In this document: positions 24,727 to 33,530 of the stretch, piece after piece
Layout: every line of letters begins with the position of its first letter
Position numbering within the stretch: position 1 is the stretch's first letter
Notes under the pieces: model-generated
Told to the model about the DNA's origin: nothing
What the model saw: the letters and a program-made list of their open reading frames with translations, nothing else
Databases searched by the model: none
Position numbers and translations under genes: made by a program
Source of the DNA: RGIG1927 sp045546275
GTDB taxonomy: Bacteria > Bacillota > Clostridia > UMGS1883
Assembly: GCA_045546275.1 (NCBI GenBank)
Contig: JAZQCM010000042.1
Location: forward strand, 1-64,000
DNA: 64,000 bases
Reading direction: 5' to 3'

Positions 24727-26877
24727 ATGAACATTAAAAAAGCAATTGGCATAGCTTTAGGTGTGGCGGTATTGAGTTCGGGAATAGTAATCCCCAACGT
24801 AAGTGCGCAGGATGTTACTGTGCGCCTTGACGGAAACGAAATTAAAAGCGACAAAGCGGAAATAAATAACGGAAGCACAATGGTGCCCATGCGTGCAATT
24901 TTTGAAGCATTTGGCATGAATGTGGATTGGAATAACGACGAAAAGAAAATTACTGCAACTAAGGGCGAAGAAACTGTTTTACTCACTGTTGGCGAAAAAA
25001 TAATTACCGTTAACGATAAAGAGGTGGAGCTGTCCGTTGCGCCTTACATTAAAGATGGCACAACCCTTGTGCCTGTAAGAGCTGTGGCAGAGGGTCTCAA
25101 CGCAAAAGTCAGCTGGAACAACTACACAAAAAGTGTTGACATTGTAACCGATTTGTACGATACTTCCTCTGACAAATGGAAAGAAAACGAAGGTAAAATT
25201 GACCTTTCCACCATGACGCATGAGGCTGATGGTGTGCAGATTTTTGACAATGTGGTGGTTGTTACAAAGGGCGGTGACTTTACCGTTACAGGCGAAAACA
25301 CCAATGCAATGATATACGTAAACTCCATTGAAAAAGTGAAGCTTCGCCTTGAAAACGTAAAGCTTACCAATAATTCAGGCCCTGCAATCTTCTTTGACAA
25401 TTGCGAGGAAGCTCTTATTACAATTTCAAAGGGCAGCGAAAACTTTTTGGCAGATGGTGAAGAATATTCGGTTGATGCAAAGGCAACTATTTTTGCCAAC
25501 GATGATATTGAAATTAAAGGTGCAGGCGTTTTAAATGTTACAAGTAAAGGCCACCATGCAATAGCAAGTGACGACGATATTAAAATAGAAGAGGGCACAC
25601 TTGTTTTAACAGCTGACAAAAAGGACGGTATACACGCTAATAACACCATTAAAATAAAAGGCGGCAACATTAATGTTACAGCCTACGGTGATGGCATTCA
25701 GTCCGAAGAGGACATAGTTATTGAAGATGGCACGATTAACGTGAAAACTACAGGTGAGGTTGCAAATTCAAACAATGGCTGGGGTGGTGAACCCTTTGGC
25801 GGAAGAGGCAATAAAGGTAACCGAAATTGGGAAAACATGCAGAACAAAACTTTTCCTCAAGGCACAGAACGCCCTGAAGGAGAAATGATGCCTCCTGAAG
25901 GCGGTTTTGCTCCGCCCGAGGGGATGGAACGTCCCGAAGGCATGATGCCTCCTGAAGGTTTTACTCCTCCTGAAGGTATTATGCCACCTGATGGTCTAAC
26001 CCCCATGGAAGAAACTGAAATTGAGGATGAAACTGTAGCAACAAAGGGCATTAAAGCTGAGACCGATATTACAATAGAAGGCGGAGAAATTGAGGTTAAT
26101 GCTGCTGACCATGCAATACATTCTGCAGGCACAATTAATATAAAAGGTGGTAAAATGAACCTTACCTCACAAAAGGGCAAGGGCATTTCCGCTCATGGTG
26201 ATGTTGTAATTGATGACGGAGTTATTAATGTTTTAAAAGCTTCTGAGGGCCTTGAAAGTAAAGCTAATTTCACAATTAACGGCGGTGAAATTGACATTAC
26301 AGCTTCCGACGACGGCATTAACGCAGGCGGTACAAGCGGACGTGACGTTGCAAGCAGACAAAATGTTAACCTGGAAACGGGTCACGACCTTGTTATTAAC
26401 GGCGGTAAAATTGTGGTGAATGCTCAAGGTGACGGGCTTGACGCCAACGGCAGAATGATAATAAAGGGTGGCGAAATTGTTGTGGAAGGCCCCACTAACA
26501 ACGGCAATGGCGCACTTGACTCCGGTGGTGTTATTTTAACTGAGGGTGGCACACTTATTGCACTTGGCGCATCAGGCATGGCGGAAACTCCGTCAAACGA
26601 GTCAAGTCAGCCTTCCTTCAGATTGGTAACCGAAAGTAGCATCCCTTCAAATTCACTTATCGAAATAAGTGATGCATCAGGCAAGGTTATTTATTCTTAT
26701 AAAACAGTCAAAACAGGTAACAGCGTGGTGTTCTCATCAAAGGAATTGAAAAAGGACGAAACCTACACTGTTACAATTGGCGAAGCAAAGCACGAAATAA
26801 CCTTAACAGGCACTGTTACAAACGTTGGTAACGGTGGTGGATTTGGCGGTTTTGGTGGCGGGAACCGCAGATGGTAA
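24727..26877 (+). CDS. Secreted stalk-domain protein with carbohydrate-binding (DUF4353-like) repeats
   Basis: This is a 716-residue exported protein. Signal peptide residues 1-28 are followed by a copper-amine-oxidase-N-type stalk domain (about 30-142, with NNGSTMVPMRAIFEAFGM and its repeat DGTTLVPVRAVAEGLN). A long region of short beta-strand repeats follows (GGxIxVTAxGDGI pattern), resembling the carbohydrate-binding DUF4353 beta-helix. It is interrupted by a Pro-Glu-Gly-rich insert at about 375-435 with PPEG units. The C-terminus is Gly-rich (GFGGFGGG). It has no transmembrane or SLH anchor. The ATG at 24727 has GGAGGG upstream. Role is unknown. A cell-surface or exopolysaccharide-binding function is an inference. 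Confidence 0.75.
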   Translation: MNIKKAIGIALGVAVLSSGIVIPNVSAQDVTVRLDGNEIKSDKAEINNGSTMVPMRAIFEAFGMNVDWNNDEKKITATKGEETVLLTVGEKIITVNDKEVELSVAPYIKDGTTLVPVRAVAEGLNAKVSWNNYTKSVDIVTDLYDTSSDKWKENEGKIDLSTMTHEADGVQIFDNVVVVTKGGDFTVTGENTNAMIYVNSIEKVKLRLENVKLTNNSGPAIFFDNCEEALITISKGSENFLADGEEYSVDAKATIFANDDIEIKGAGVLNVTSKGHHAIASDDDIKIEEGTLVLTADKKDGIHANNTIKIKGGNINVTAYGDGIQSEEDIVIEDGTINVKTTGEVANSNNGWGGEPFGGRGNKGNRNWENMQNKTFPQGTERPEGEMMPPEGGFAPPEGMERPEGMMPPEGFTPPEGIMPPDGLTPMEETEIEDETVATKGIKAETDITIEGGEIEVNAADHAIHSAGTINIKGGKMNLTSQKGKGISAHGDVVIDDGVINVLKASEGLESKANFTINGGEIDITASDDGINAGGTSGRDVASRQNVNLETGHDLVINGGKIVVNAQGDGLDANGRMIIKGGEIVVEGPTNNGNGALDSGGVILTEGGTLIALGASGMAETPSNESSQPSFRLVTESSIPSNSLIEISDASGKVIYSYKTVKTGNSVVFSSKELKKDETYTVTIGEAKHEITLTGTVTNVGNGGGFGGFGGGNRRW

Positions 26878-26900
26878 ACAAAAACAGATAAAAATGATAA

Positions 26901-26934
26901 AAAAACCACACAAACCCCTGTTTGTGTGGTTTTT
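26901..26934 (+). terminator. Terminator after the stalk-domain protein gene
   Basis: A perfect 15-bp stem (AAAAACCACACAAAC with GTTTGTGTGGTTTTT) has a 4-base loop. Confidence 0.9.
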
Positions 26935-26946
26935 CGTTCACAGAGG

Positions 26947-26975
26947 TTGAAAAAAGCTTAGTTGTGTGATAAAAT
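26947..26975 (+). promoter_or_regulatory. Sigma-A promoter of degV
   Basis: TTGAAA (26947-26952) and TAAAAT (26970-26975) have a 17-base spacer, just before the ribosome site GAGAGGTG. Confidence 0.65.
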
Positions 26976-27003
26976 GAATTTATTAACAGAGAGGTGATTA
27001 TGA

Positions 27004-27888
27004 ATGAGTAAGTTTCAGTTATCCTGCGAATCTACAGTTGATATGCCCTATTCCTACGTTACAGGAAGAGATATATCTGTAGTTTTTTACACCTACATGG
27101 TAGATGGTGAGGTTTATGTTGATGACATGGGTCGTGACCCTGAGGCTCTTCCCAATTTCTACAAAATGCTTGATGCAGGCAAAATGCCCACAACAAGCCA
27201 GATTAACCAGTACAATTACGAGGAATATTTTGAAGAGCTTATCGAAAAGGGTGACGTTTTGCACCTTGCATTCGGCAGAGGTATGTCCGCTTCTGTTGAA
27301 AATGCAATAAGAGCTGCAAAGATTGTTGGCGAAAATCATCCTGACAAAAAAATTATTGTTGTTGACACTCTTGCCTCCGCATCAGGTTACGGTATGCTTG
27401 TTGACTATGCTGCCGACATGCGTGACGAAGGCAAAACAATGGAAGAAATTGAAGCGTGGGTTCTTGAAAACCGCATGAATGTACATCACCAGATTTTTGC
27501 AACAGACCTTTTCCACTTAAAGCGTGGCGGTCGTGTTTCGGGTCCTGCAGCTATGATTGGTACAGTTTTGGGTATTTGCCCCATTATGCGACTTAACGAA
27601 AAGGGTAGTATTTTAGCTTACGGCAAGGTGAGAAGTAAGAAAAAAGCAATTGCAGAAACTGTTAAGGCAATGGAAGAACACGTACAGGATGGTTACGACT
27701 ATTCCGGAAAGTGCTTTATATGTCATGCCGACTGCATTGACGATGCAAACACAGTTAAAGCATTAATTGAGGAAAAGTTCAAGAATGTAAATGTTAAGAT
27801 TTTTGATATAGGTACTATTATTGCGTCCCACACAGGCAGAGGCACACTTGCACTCTTCTTCTTGGGTGACGACAGAAGTAAGCTTTAA
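27004..27888 (+). CDS. DegV family fatty-acid-binding protein
   Basis: This 294-residue member of the DegV/FakB family binds a fatty acid and, in characterised cases, presents it to the kinase FakA. The typical pattern is present: an N-terminal strand with CESTVDMP, the lipid-pocket motif MPTTSQIN, and a C-terminal HTGRGTLALFFLG. No fakA gene lies in the window. The ATG follows GAGAGGTG. A 44-bp palindromic terminator follows. Confidence 0.92.
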   Translation: MSKFQLSCESTVDMPYSYVTGRDISVVFYTYMVDGEVYVDDMGRDPEALPNFYKMLDAGKMPTTSQINQYNYEEYFEELIEKGDVLHLAFGRGMSASVENAIRAAKIVGENHPDKKIIVVDTLASASGYGMLVDYAADMRDEGKTMEEIEAWVLENRMNVHHQIFATDLFHLKRGGRVSGPAAMIGTVLGICPIMRLNEKGSILAYGKVRSKKKAIAETVKAMEEHVQDGYDYSGKCFICHADCIDDANTVKALIEEKFKNVNVKIFDIGTIIASHTGRGTLALFFLGDDRSKL

Positions 27889-27903
27889 TTAATAATAAAA
27901 GAG

Positions 27904-27947
27904 TCGGTAAAAAAGAAGTGTCCTTAAGGACACTTCTTTTTTACCGA
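27904..27947. terminator. 44-bp perfect palindrome, bidirectional terminator
   Basis: The sequence from 27904 to 27947 is its own reverse complement, with the centre at CTTAAG. It separates the convergent degV and MFS genes and contains the end of the MFS reading frame. Confidence 0.9.
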
Positions 27948-29099
27948 TAACGCTGACAATATTAAAATTAACGGGAAGACTGTTGCGGCTAAAAGTCCTG
28001 CATGAATATTTGAATTAAAAAGTGCACTGACAAAGCCTGTAAGAGTGGGACCCGATGAACAGCCCGCATCTCCTGCAAGTGCCAGAAATGCAAAGAGTGC
28101 CGTGCCGCCCTTTGGAAAATATTCTGCCGCCATTGAAAACACCCCCGGCCACAAAATGCCCGATGAAAAACCGCAAAGGGCGCAGAATAAAAGTGTTAAG
28201 GGAGCATAGGGCGAAAAAGCTATTACAACATAAGACAAAAGGTTTAAAAGTCCGCTTAAAACCAGGGCTTTTTTTATTTTGAGCTTATGGGAAAACACCG
28301 AGTACAAAACCCTTGCAATACCCATCATAAGTGCAAACATACAAATGCCTAAAATATCGCCCAACGCCTTTGAAATACCTAATGTGCTTTCGGTAAAGTA
28401 GGACGCCCACTGGCTCATTGCCTGTTCACTTGCACCTGCCGAAACCATTAAAAGTACAAATACAAAAAAGGTTTTGCTTGAAAAAAGTGATTTAAGGCTC
28501 ATTTTGCCCTTTTCATCGGTAAGCTGATTTACGGGCACAAACATAAAGAACAAGCCGTTTAAAATGGGAATAAGAGCCCAAAAACAGCTTAATACAGGCC
28601 AAAAGGCTTTGCCTGCAAAATGCAAAAACAAGGTTGACACAATCACCACTGCCATTGTGCCCCAGCAGTAAAAGGAATGTAGCAGGCTCATAACCGAAGC
28701 CTTGTTTTCGGTTGGACAGCTTTCGGCAATGGGGCTTATTAAAACCTCAATAATGCCACCGCCAATGGCATAAAGCACAACGGAAAACACAATTACAGCA
28801 TAGGAATTTGTTGAAAAATTTGGAAGTATGCCTAAGGACAAAAGTCCCAGTGCCGCAAAAGCGTGTGCAATCACAATTGATTTTTTGTAGCCGATGCGGT
28901 CAATAAACATGGGCGAAACAGCGTCCACAAAAAGCTGAACAAGAAAGTTTATTGTTACCAAAAGGGTAATGTGGGAGAGTGAAATGCCTAAATTTTCGTG
29001 AAAAATAAGAAAAAGAAGGGGTGCAAAGTTATTAACCACAGCTTGTGTTATGTAGCCGAAAAAACAGGCAATAAGAGTGTGTTTATAGTTAAATTTCAT
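27924..29099 (-). CDS. MFS transporter
   Basis: This 391-residue major facilitator protein has about twelve hydrophobic segments and a cytoplasmic loop near residue 195. The A-motif-like MFIDRIGYKKS falls between the second and third helices. The substrate is not readable. FucP-like and sugar-type transporters are candidates. Its start overlaps the acetyltransferase gene by 11 bases, and it is last in the minus-strand unit that begins with the Fur-family gene. Confidence 0.85.
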   Translation of the reverse strand: MKFNYKHTLIACFFGYITQAVVNNFAPLLFLIFHENLGISLSHITLLVTINFLVQLFVDAVSPMFIDRIGYKKSIVIAHAFAALGLLSLGILPNFSTNSYAVIVFSVVLYAIGGGIIEVLISPIAESCPTENKASVMSLLHSFYCWGTMAVVIVSTLFLHFAGKAFWPVLSCFWALIPILNGLFFMFVPVNQLTDEKGKMSLKSLFSSKTFFVFVLLMVSAGASEQAMSQWASYFTESTLGISKALGDILGICMFALMMGIARVLYSVFSHKLKIKKALVLSGLLNLLSYVVIAFSPYAPLTLLFCALCGFSSGILWPGVFSMAAEYFPKGGTALFAFLALAGDAGCSSGPTLTGFVSALFNSNIHAGLLAATVFPLILILSALSVKKKCP

Positions 29100-29715
29100 T
29101 TTTTATACTCTCCGGAATTTTCAAATCTTTAAAGTAGTATGTTTTGTCATGTTCGTTTATTTCACGAAGTACACGACAAGGATTGCCCACAGCAACAACA
29201 TTTGAGGGAATGTCCTTTGTTACAACGCTTCCTGCGCCGATAACCGTGCCGTCGCCGATTGTAACCCCGGGAAGAATAATGCTTCCTGCACCAATCCAGC
29301 AGCATTTGCCGATAGTAACCTTTGCTGCAAACTGACAGCCTGTTGCACGGATGGCAGGGTCAATGGGGTGCCCTGCAGTGGCAACTGTAACGTTGGGGCC
29401 AAAAAGGGTGCCGTCACCTACGTATATGTGAGTGTCGTCAACCATGGTAAGGTTAAAGTTGGCATATACATACTTTCCGAAATGAACAAATTTGCCGCCC
29501 CAGTTAGCACGGAAGGGTGGCTCAATGTAACAGCCATCGCCTGCCTCGGCAAGCATTTTCTTTAACAATTCCTGTCTTTTTTTGATTTCGGTGGGTCTTG
29601 TATTGTTAAAATCGTAAAGAGTTTCAAGGCACATTTTCTGCTCTGCCAAAAACTCTCCGCTTTCAAAATAAAGCTGTGAGGAGTGAACTTTTTCTTTAAT
29701 AGTGTTAATGTCCAT
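29089..29715 (-). CDS. Sugar O-acetyltransferase (maltose/galactoside type)
   Basis: This 208-residue left-handed beta-helix acetyltransferase is of the LacA/Maa/NodL group and transfers acetyl from acetyl-CoA to a sugar hydroxyl. The N-terminal helical Mac domain (ESGEFLAEQKMCLETLYDFN) precedes hexapeptide repeats. Catalytic His lies in ATAGHPIDP, and GAGSIILPGVTIGDGTVIGA forms the acetyl-CoA site. It lies 3 bases after znuB and overlaps the MFS gene, so it is probably read with them. Its link to metal uptake is unclear. Confidence 0.9.
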   Translation of the reverse strand: MDINTIKEKVHSSQLYFESGEFLAEQKMCLETLYDFNNTRPTEIKKRQELLKKMLAEAGDGCYIEPPFRANWGGKFVHFGKYVYANFNLTMVDDTHIYVGDGTLFGPNVTVATAGHPIDPAIRATGCQFAAKVTIGKCCWIGAGSIILPGVTIGDGTVIGAGSVVTKDIPSNVVAVGNPCRVLREINEHDKTYYFKDLKIPESIKNEI

Positions 29716-29718
29716 TTT

Positions 29719-30540
29719 TTATCCTTCTTTCTTTAGTGTGAAAAGGTATGTTAAAACAAAAATTGTTAAATTTGCAATTACAATGGATGCACCTGTGGGA
29801 AGGTCGAGATAGTAGGAAATAATAAGTCCTGCCAGAAAACAACCCACAGAAATCACCGAGGATACACAAATCAGCGATTTAAAGCTTTTCACAATACGCC
29901 TGCCTGTAACTGCAGGGAATATGATAAGGCTTGAAATAAGCAGTGTGCCCATAATTCTCATGCCTATAACAATGGTAAGAGCAGTTAAAAAGGAAATCAA
30001 AAACTGATAAAAGCTCACCTTTATACCGCTTGCTTCTGCAAAGCTTTCGTCATAGGTAATAAGAAAAAGTCGGTTGTAGAACAAAACAAAAATTAAAACC
30101 ACAACCACAACCAAAACAAGGCTTAAGTACATGTCGTAATTTGTGGTTGCAAGAATACTTCCGAACATATATTCCGTAGGGTCAATGTTAAAACCATCGG
30201 AAAGCCTTGTAATTATAATACCAATTGCCAGCGAACCTGTTGAAACCATGCCTATTGCAGTGTCGCCGCCTGTGTTTTTCTTTGTAATGCTCATAATAAT
30301 AAATGATGCAACAATCACAATGGGAATTGTAACTAAAATATGCATGGAAGGGCTAAGCCCCAAACAAACTGCAAAACTTACCGCCGCAAAGGAAACGTCC
30401 GCCAAGCCGTGCCCAATCATGGAGTAGCGCTTTAAAACAAGAATAACGCCCAAAAGTGCCGAGCAAAAGGAAATTGAAAGACCTGTTACAAGGGCACGTG
30501 ACATAAAGGGGAGAGAAAAAAGGTTAATCAGTTCTGCCAT
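29719..30540 (-). CDS. znuB: Zinc/manganese-type ABC transporter permease
   Basis: This 273-residue integral membrane permease of the ABC-3 family has about eight hydrophobic segments and family motifs such as HGLADVSFAAVSF and GTLLISSLIIFPAVTGR. The start at 30540 has GGAGGG upstream. The frame is open five codons further. It overlaps the ATPase gene by 13 bases. Metal identity is inferred from the Fur-family regulator and the His-rich binding protein in the same unit. Confidence 0.9.
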   Translation of the reverse strand: MAELINLFSLPFMSRALVTGLSISFCSALLGVILVLKRYSMIGHGLADVSFAAVSFAVCLGLSPSMHILVTIPIVIVASFIIMSITKKNTGGDTAIGMVSTGSLAIGIIITRLSDGFNIDPTEYMFGSILATTNYDMYLSLVLVVVVVLIFVLFYNRLFLITYDESFAEASGIKVSFYQFLISFLTALTIVIGMRIMGTLLISSLIIFPAVTGRRIVKSFKSLICVSSVISVGCFLAGLIISYYLDLPTGASIVIANLTIFVLTYLFTLKKEG

Positions 30541-31205
30541 ATTTTGTCCCTCCATTCGCCCACATCGCCCACAAAGCTTACGTGGGAATTATTCATCATC
30601 ATAACACGGGTTGCAAATTTTCCGATTGCCTGATAATCGTGCGACGCCATCACTATTGTAACGCCCTGCTTATTCAAATCGTGATAAAGCGAATAAAGCT
30701 GGTCGGAAATTGAACTGTCAAGTCCTGCAAAAGGCTCGTCAAGAAGCATAAGACGAGGGGACTTACAAAGAGCACGTGCCAATAGTGCACGCTGCTGTTG
30801 TCCGCCCGACAAATTTCCGATACGCGTGGAGGCGAATTTCTCCATCCCAAGTCTCACCATGGATTCCTCCGCCTTTAATTTATCCTCCTTTGAATAAAAG
30901 GGGAGCTTTTTGCCCGGCTTTTGTGTGCCCGAAAGAATAATTTCCCATACTGTTGCAGGAAAATCACGGTCAGCTTTATTTATCTGTGAAAGATAGGAAA
31001 TCTGCTCTTTGGGGAAATGAATGTGCAAGTGCCCCTTTTTCAAAGGTGCAAGACCAATAATCCCCTTTAAAAGAGTGGATTTACCGCTTCCGTTACTACC
31101 TGCAATGCAAAAATAATCGCCCTCGTTCACATTAAAGGTGGCATCATCAACGGCAATCACATTGCCGTAGTTTATTGTTACGTTTTTTGCTGTTAAAATT
31201 TCCAT
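30528..31205 (-). CDS. znuC: Metal ABC transporter ATP-binding protein
   Basis: This 225-residue ATPase subunit has Walker A GSNGSGKST, signature LSGGQQQRALLARALC, Walker B LMLLDEPFAGLD and the H-loop MASHDYQ. It energises zinc (or manganese) import with the permease and binding protein encoded on either side. It begins 2 bases after the znuA stop. Confidence 0.93.
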   Translation of the reverse strand: MEILTAKNVTINYGNVIAVDDATFNVNEGDYFCIAGSNGSGKSTLLKGIIGLAPLKKGHLHIHFPKEQISYLSQINKADRDFPATVWEIILSGTQKPGKKLPFYSKEDKLKAEESMVRLGMEKFASTRIGNLSGGQQQRALLARALCKSPRLMLLDEPFAGLDSSISDQLYSLYHDLNKQGVTIVMASHDYQAIGKFATRVMMMNNSHVSFVGDVGEWRDKIWQN

Positions 31206-31207
31206 CG

Positions 31208-32101
31208 TTAAAGCCCCTTTCGGAGGTTTTCAAGGTTTTCCGTCATAATTGATAAAAAGGTTTTCCCTGCTTCACGGTCCTCTTTATTAAGGTTGTGGCA
31301 GGAATGAATGGGTAAAACCAAAGCAGAATTGTTGGAGGCAATTTCCTTTGCAACCTTGGGGTCGGAGTATTCCTCGCAATACACCACCTTAGTGTTGTTA
31401 TCTTTTACAAACATGGAAAGGTTTTTAATGTCTTCAATGCTTGGCTCGCTGTTGGCACTGCAGGAATCGTATGCCGATTTGTAGCTTACGTTATACTTTC
31501 TCACAAGGTAACCAAGGGCAAATTTGCCACCAAAAACAATTGTTTTGTCGCTTGAAGAAAATGCCTCATGGTATGCTTGGTCAAGTGCAGTTAATTCATT
31601 TTTGTAGCTTTCGCAGTTTAAGGTGAAATACTCTTTGTTTTCGGGTGAAATAAAGCAAAGTGCATTCAAAATGTTGTCGCACATTGTTTTTGCATTGTCA
31701 AAATCAAGCCAGATGTGAGGGTCAAGAGCGTGCTCGTGCTCCCGGTGACTATTTTCGTCTATAACTGCATTTTCCGACGCATTTACAATATTAACGCTGT
31801 CGCCAACAGAGGATGCAATTGCACCCGCCCAGGGCTCCATTGTATCGCCTGTGTAAATAAAAAGGTCGCTTTTTGAAATGGCTACCATGTCCGAAGGAGA
31901 GGGGTCGTAGTGATGGCTTTCCTGCCCGGGAGGAAGAAGTAAGGTAACTTCCACCTTGTCGCCGCCAATCTGACGGACAAAATCATACTGCGGAAAAAGG
32001 GTTGCCACAACAGTAATTTTGTCGGAAGTTGTGTTTTCTTGTGTGCAGCCTGCAAAGGGCAAAAGGGCAAAAATAAGAAAAATTGCCAAAAGCTTTTTCA
32101 T
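31208..32101 (-). CDS. znuA: Zinc-binding lipoprotein of the ABC importer
   Basis: This 297-residue cluster A-I substrate-binding lipoprotein starts MKKLLAIFLIFALLPFAGC, with the lipobox cysteine at residue 19. Predicted metal ligands include His in ESHHYDPSPSDM and DPHIWLDFDN. A short His/Glu-rich loop (HREHEHALDPH) is typical of zinc-specific members. The ATG at 32101 follows GGCAGGTG directly after the Fur-family gene. The longer frame reading into that gene has no start signal. Confidence 0.92.
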   Translation of the reverse strand: MKKLLAIFLIFALLPFAGCTQENTTSDKITVVATLFPQYDFVRQIGGDKVEVTLLLPPGQESHHYDPSPSDMVAISKSDLFIYTGDTMEPWAGAIASSVGDSVNIVNASENAVIDENSHREHEHALDPHIWLDFDNAKTMCDNILNALCFISPENKEYFTLNCESYKNELTALDQAYHEAFSSSDKTIVFGGKFALGYLVRKYNVSYKSAYDSCSANSEPSIEDIKNLSMFVKDNNTKVVYCEEYSDPKVAKEIASNNSALVLPIHSCHNLNKEDREAGKTFLSIMTENLENLRKGL

Positions 32102-32102
32102 A

Positions 32103-32513
32103 TTACACACCTGCCTTTTTACAATCACGGCACTTGCCGTAAAAAACAGTTTTGGAGCAGTCAATTTCAAAACCGTGGCTGTCAAGGGCACTTTGTGCAA
32201 AGGAGTCGGTAATTTCCTTTGCAATATGCTCCAGCTTTCCGCAAGTATCGCACATTAAGTGGTAGTGGCCCATGCAATGGCTGTTTTCGCCAATATACTG
32301 GTAATAGGCGGTGTTTTTTTCGCCCATTGTGTATTTTTTAACCTTGCCCGACTCTTCCATTTCTCTTAAAAAGCGGTAAACGGTTGCTCTGCCGACTTTT
32401 TCGCCACCCTCGTGCAAAAGAGAAATAACGTCCTCGGCAGTAATATGGTGAGGGTTATTTTCCAAAACCTCTAATATTTTATTTTTTTGCTTTGTATTGT
32501 GATGAACAGGCAT
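32103..32513 (-). CDS. Fur-family metalloregulator, probably Zur
   Basis: This 136-residue Fur-fold repressor has a winged helix (KNKILEVLENNPHHITAEDVISLL, GRATVYRFLREME) and a dimerisation/metal domain. A CxxC pair (MCDTCGKLEH) and a C-terminal CRDCKKAG provide the structural zinc. The HCMGHYHLMC segment holds sensory ligands. Its position as first gene before znuACB suggests Zur, although PerR or Fur cannot be excluded by sequence alone. The start at 32513 follows AAGGGG. A Fur-type operator lies just upstream. Confidence 0.85.
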   Translation of the reverse strand: MPVHHNTKQKNKILEVLENNPHHITAEDVISLLHEGGEKVGRATVYRFLREMEESGKVKKYTMGEKNTAYYQYIGENSHCMGHYHLMCDTCGKLEHIAKEITDSFAQSALDSHGFEIDCSKTVFYGKCRDCKKAGV

Positions 32514-32525
32514 TTTAAATACCCC

Positions 32526-32544
32526 TTTCAAATTGAAATTGAAA
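32526..32544 (-). promoter_or_regulatory. Fur/Zur-type operator, three exact hexamers
   Basis: On the minus strand the 19 bases read TTTCAA-TTTCAA-T-TTGAAA. The third hexamer is the exact inverse of the first two, which is the hexamer-hexamer-1-hexamer plan of Fur boxes. It lies between the promoter start point and the Fur-family start codon. Confidence 0.7.
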
Positions 32545-32559
32545 ATGAGACCATGTATC

Positions 32560-32588
32560 AGTATATAATAAAGAAAAAGAAAAGTCAA
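32560..32588 (-). promoter_or_regulatory. Sigma-A promoter of the zur-znuACB unit
   Basis: On the minus strand TTGACT (32588-32583) and TATACT (32565-32560) are 17 bases apart. The predicted start near 32553 places the operator at roughly +10 to +28. Confidence 0.8.
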
Positions 32589-32617
32589 CAAAAAGCCGAC
32601 TTTTCTTCTTATACTTA

Positions 32618-33520
32618 TTATTCTTCGTTTTCCTTGTAGCCGAATTCCTTCAAAAGGAAGTTGGAATTACGCCAGTCTTCCTTAACCTTTACCCAAAGCT
32701 CCAAGAACACCTTTTTGTCAAGAAGCTTTTCAATGTCACTACGTGCAAAGGAGCCGATTTTCTTAAGCATTTCGCCGCCTTTGCCAATAACAATGCCCTT
32801 GTGGCTTGCCTTTTCACAAAAGATAACAGCGCCGATTTTTGTAAGGGTGTCGCCCTCTTTCATATACTCAATTTCAACTGCTGTACCATGGGGCACTTCT
32901 TTGTCAAGGAGTCGGAGCATTTTTTCGCGGATAATTTCCGCAACAATTTCTCTTTCGGTCTGGTCGGTAATCATGTCTTCGGGGTAGTACATGGGGCCAA
33001 CGGGAAGAATGCTTTTAATTTCGGAAAGCACATGCTTTATGCCGTCCTTTTTAAGGGCGGAAATCGGAATAACAGCCTTAAATTCACCAAATTCCGATGC
33101 ATCGGCAATCTGCTTTAACATATCCTCCTTGTTTTTAAGGGTGTCGGCTTTGTTAATAATTAAAATAACAGGGAGCTTTTTATTAAAAAGGTCAGAAAGG
33201 ATTTCCTTTTCGTTATTAAGAAGGCTGTTTCCTGCTTCGGTAACAAAAAGCACCAAATCTACCTCCGCCACAGCGTCGGTAACAACCTTGTTCATGTATT
33301 CGCCCAGCTTTGTTCTGGGGGCGTGTACACCGGGAGTGTCCACAAATATAATCTGCGAATCATCATCTGTAAGAATTGTTAAAACCTTGTTTCGTGTGGT
33401 TTGGGGTTTGTTTGAAACAATTGCAATTTTTTCTCCTGTAAGGGCGTTTAACAAAGTGGATTTACCCACATTGGGTCTGCCTACTATTGTGACAAAGCCT
33501 GATTTAAAATTGTTTTCCAT
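32618..33520 (-). CDS. era: GTPase Era
   Basis: This 300-residue GTPase binds 16S rRNA and aids 30S maturation. G1 is GRPNVGKSTLL, the G2 region is QTTRNK, G3 is DTPG, G4 is NKAD and G5 is ISALK. A C-terminal KH domain contains GKGGEMLKKIGSFAR. Length is typical. It is last in the yqfC-to-era block. Confidence 0.97.
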   Translation of the reverse strand: MENNFKSGFVTIVGRPNVGKSTLLNALTGEKIAIVSNKPQTTRNKVLTILTDDDSQIIFVDTPGVHAPRTKLGEYMNKVVTDAVAEVDLVLFVTEAGNSLLNNEKEILSDLFNKKLPVILIINKADTLKNKEDMLKQIADASEFGEFKAVIPISALKKDGIKHVLSEIKSILPVGPMYYPEDMITDQTEREIVAEIIREKMLRLLDKEVPHGTAVEIEYMKEGDTLTKIGAVIFCEKASHKGIVIGKGGEMLKKIGSFARSDIEKLLDKKVFLELWVKVKEDWRNSNFLLKEFGYKENEE

Positions 33521-33530
33521 GTTACTACTC

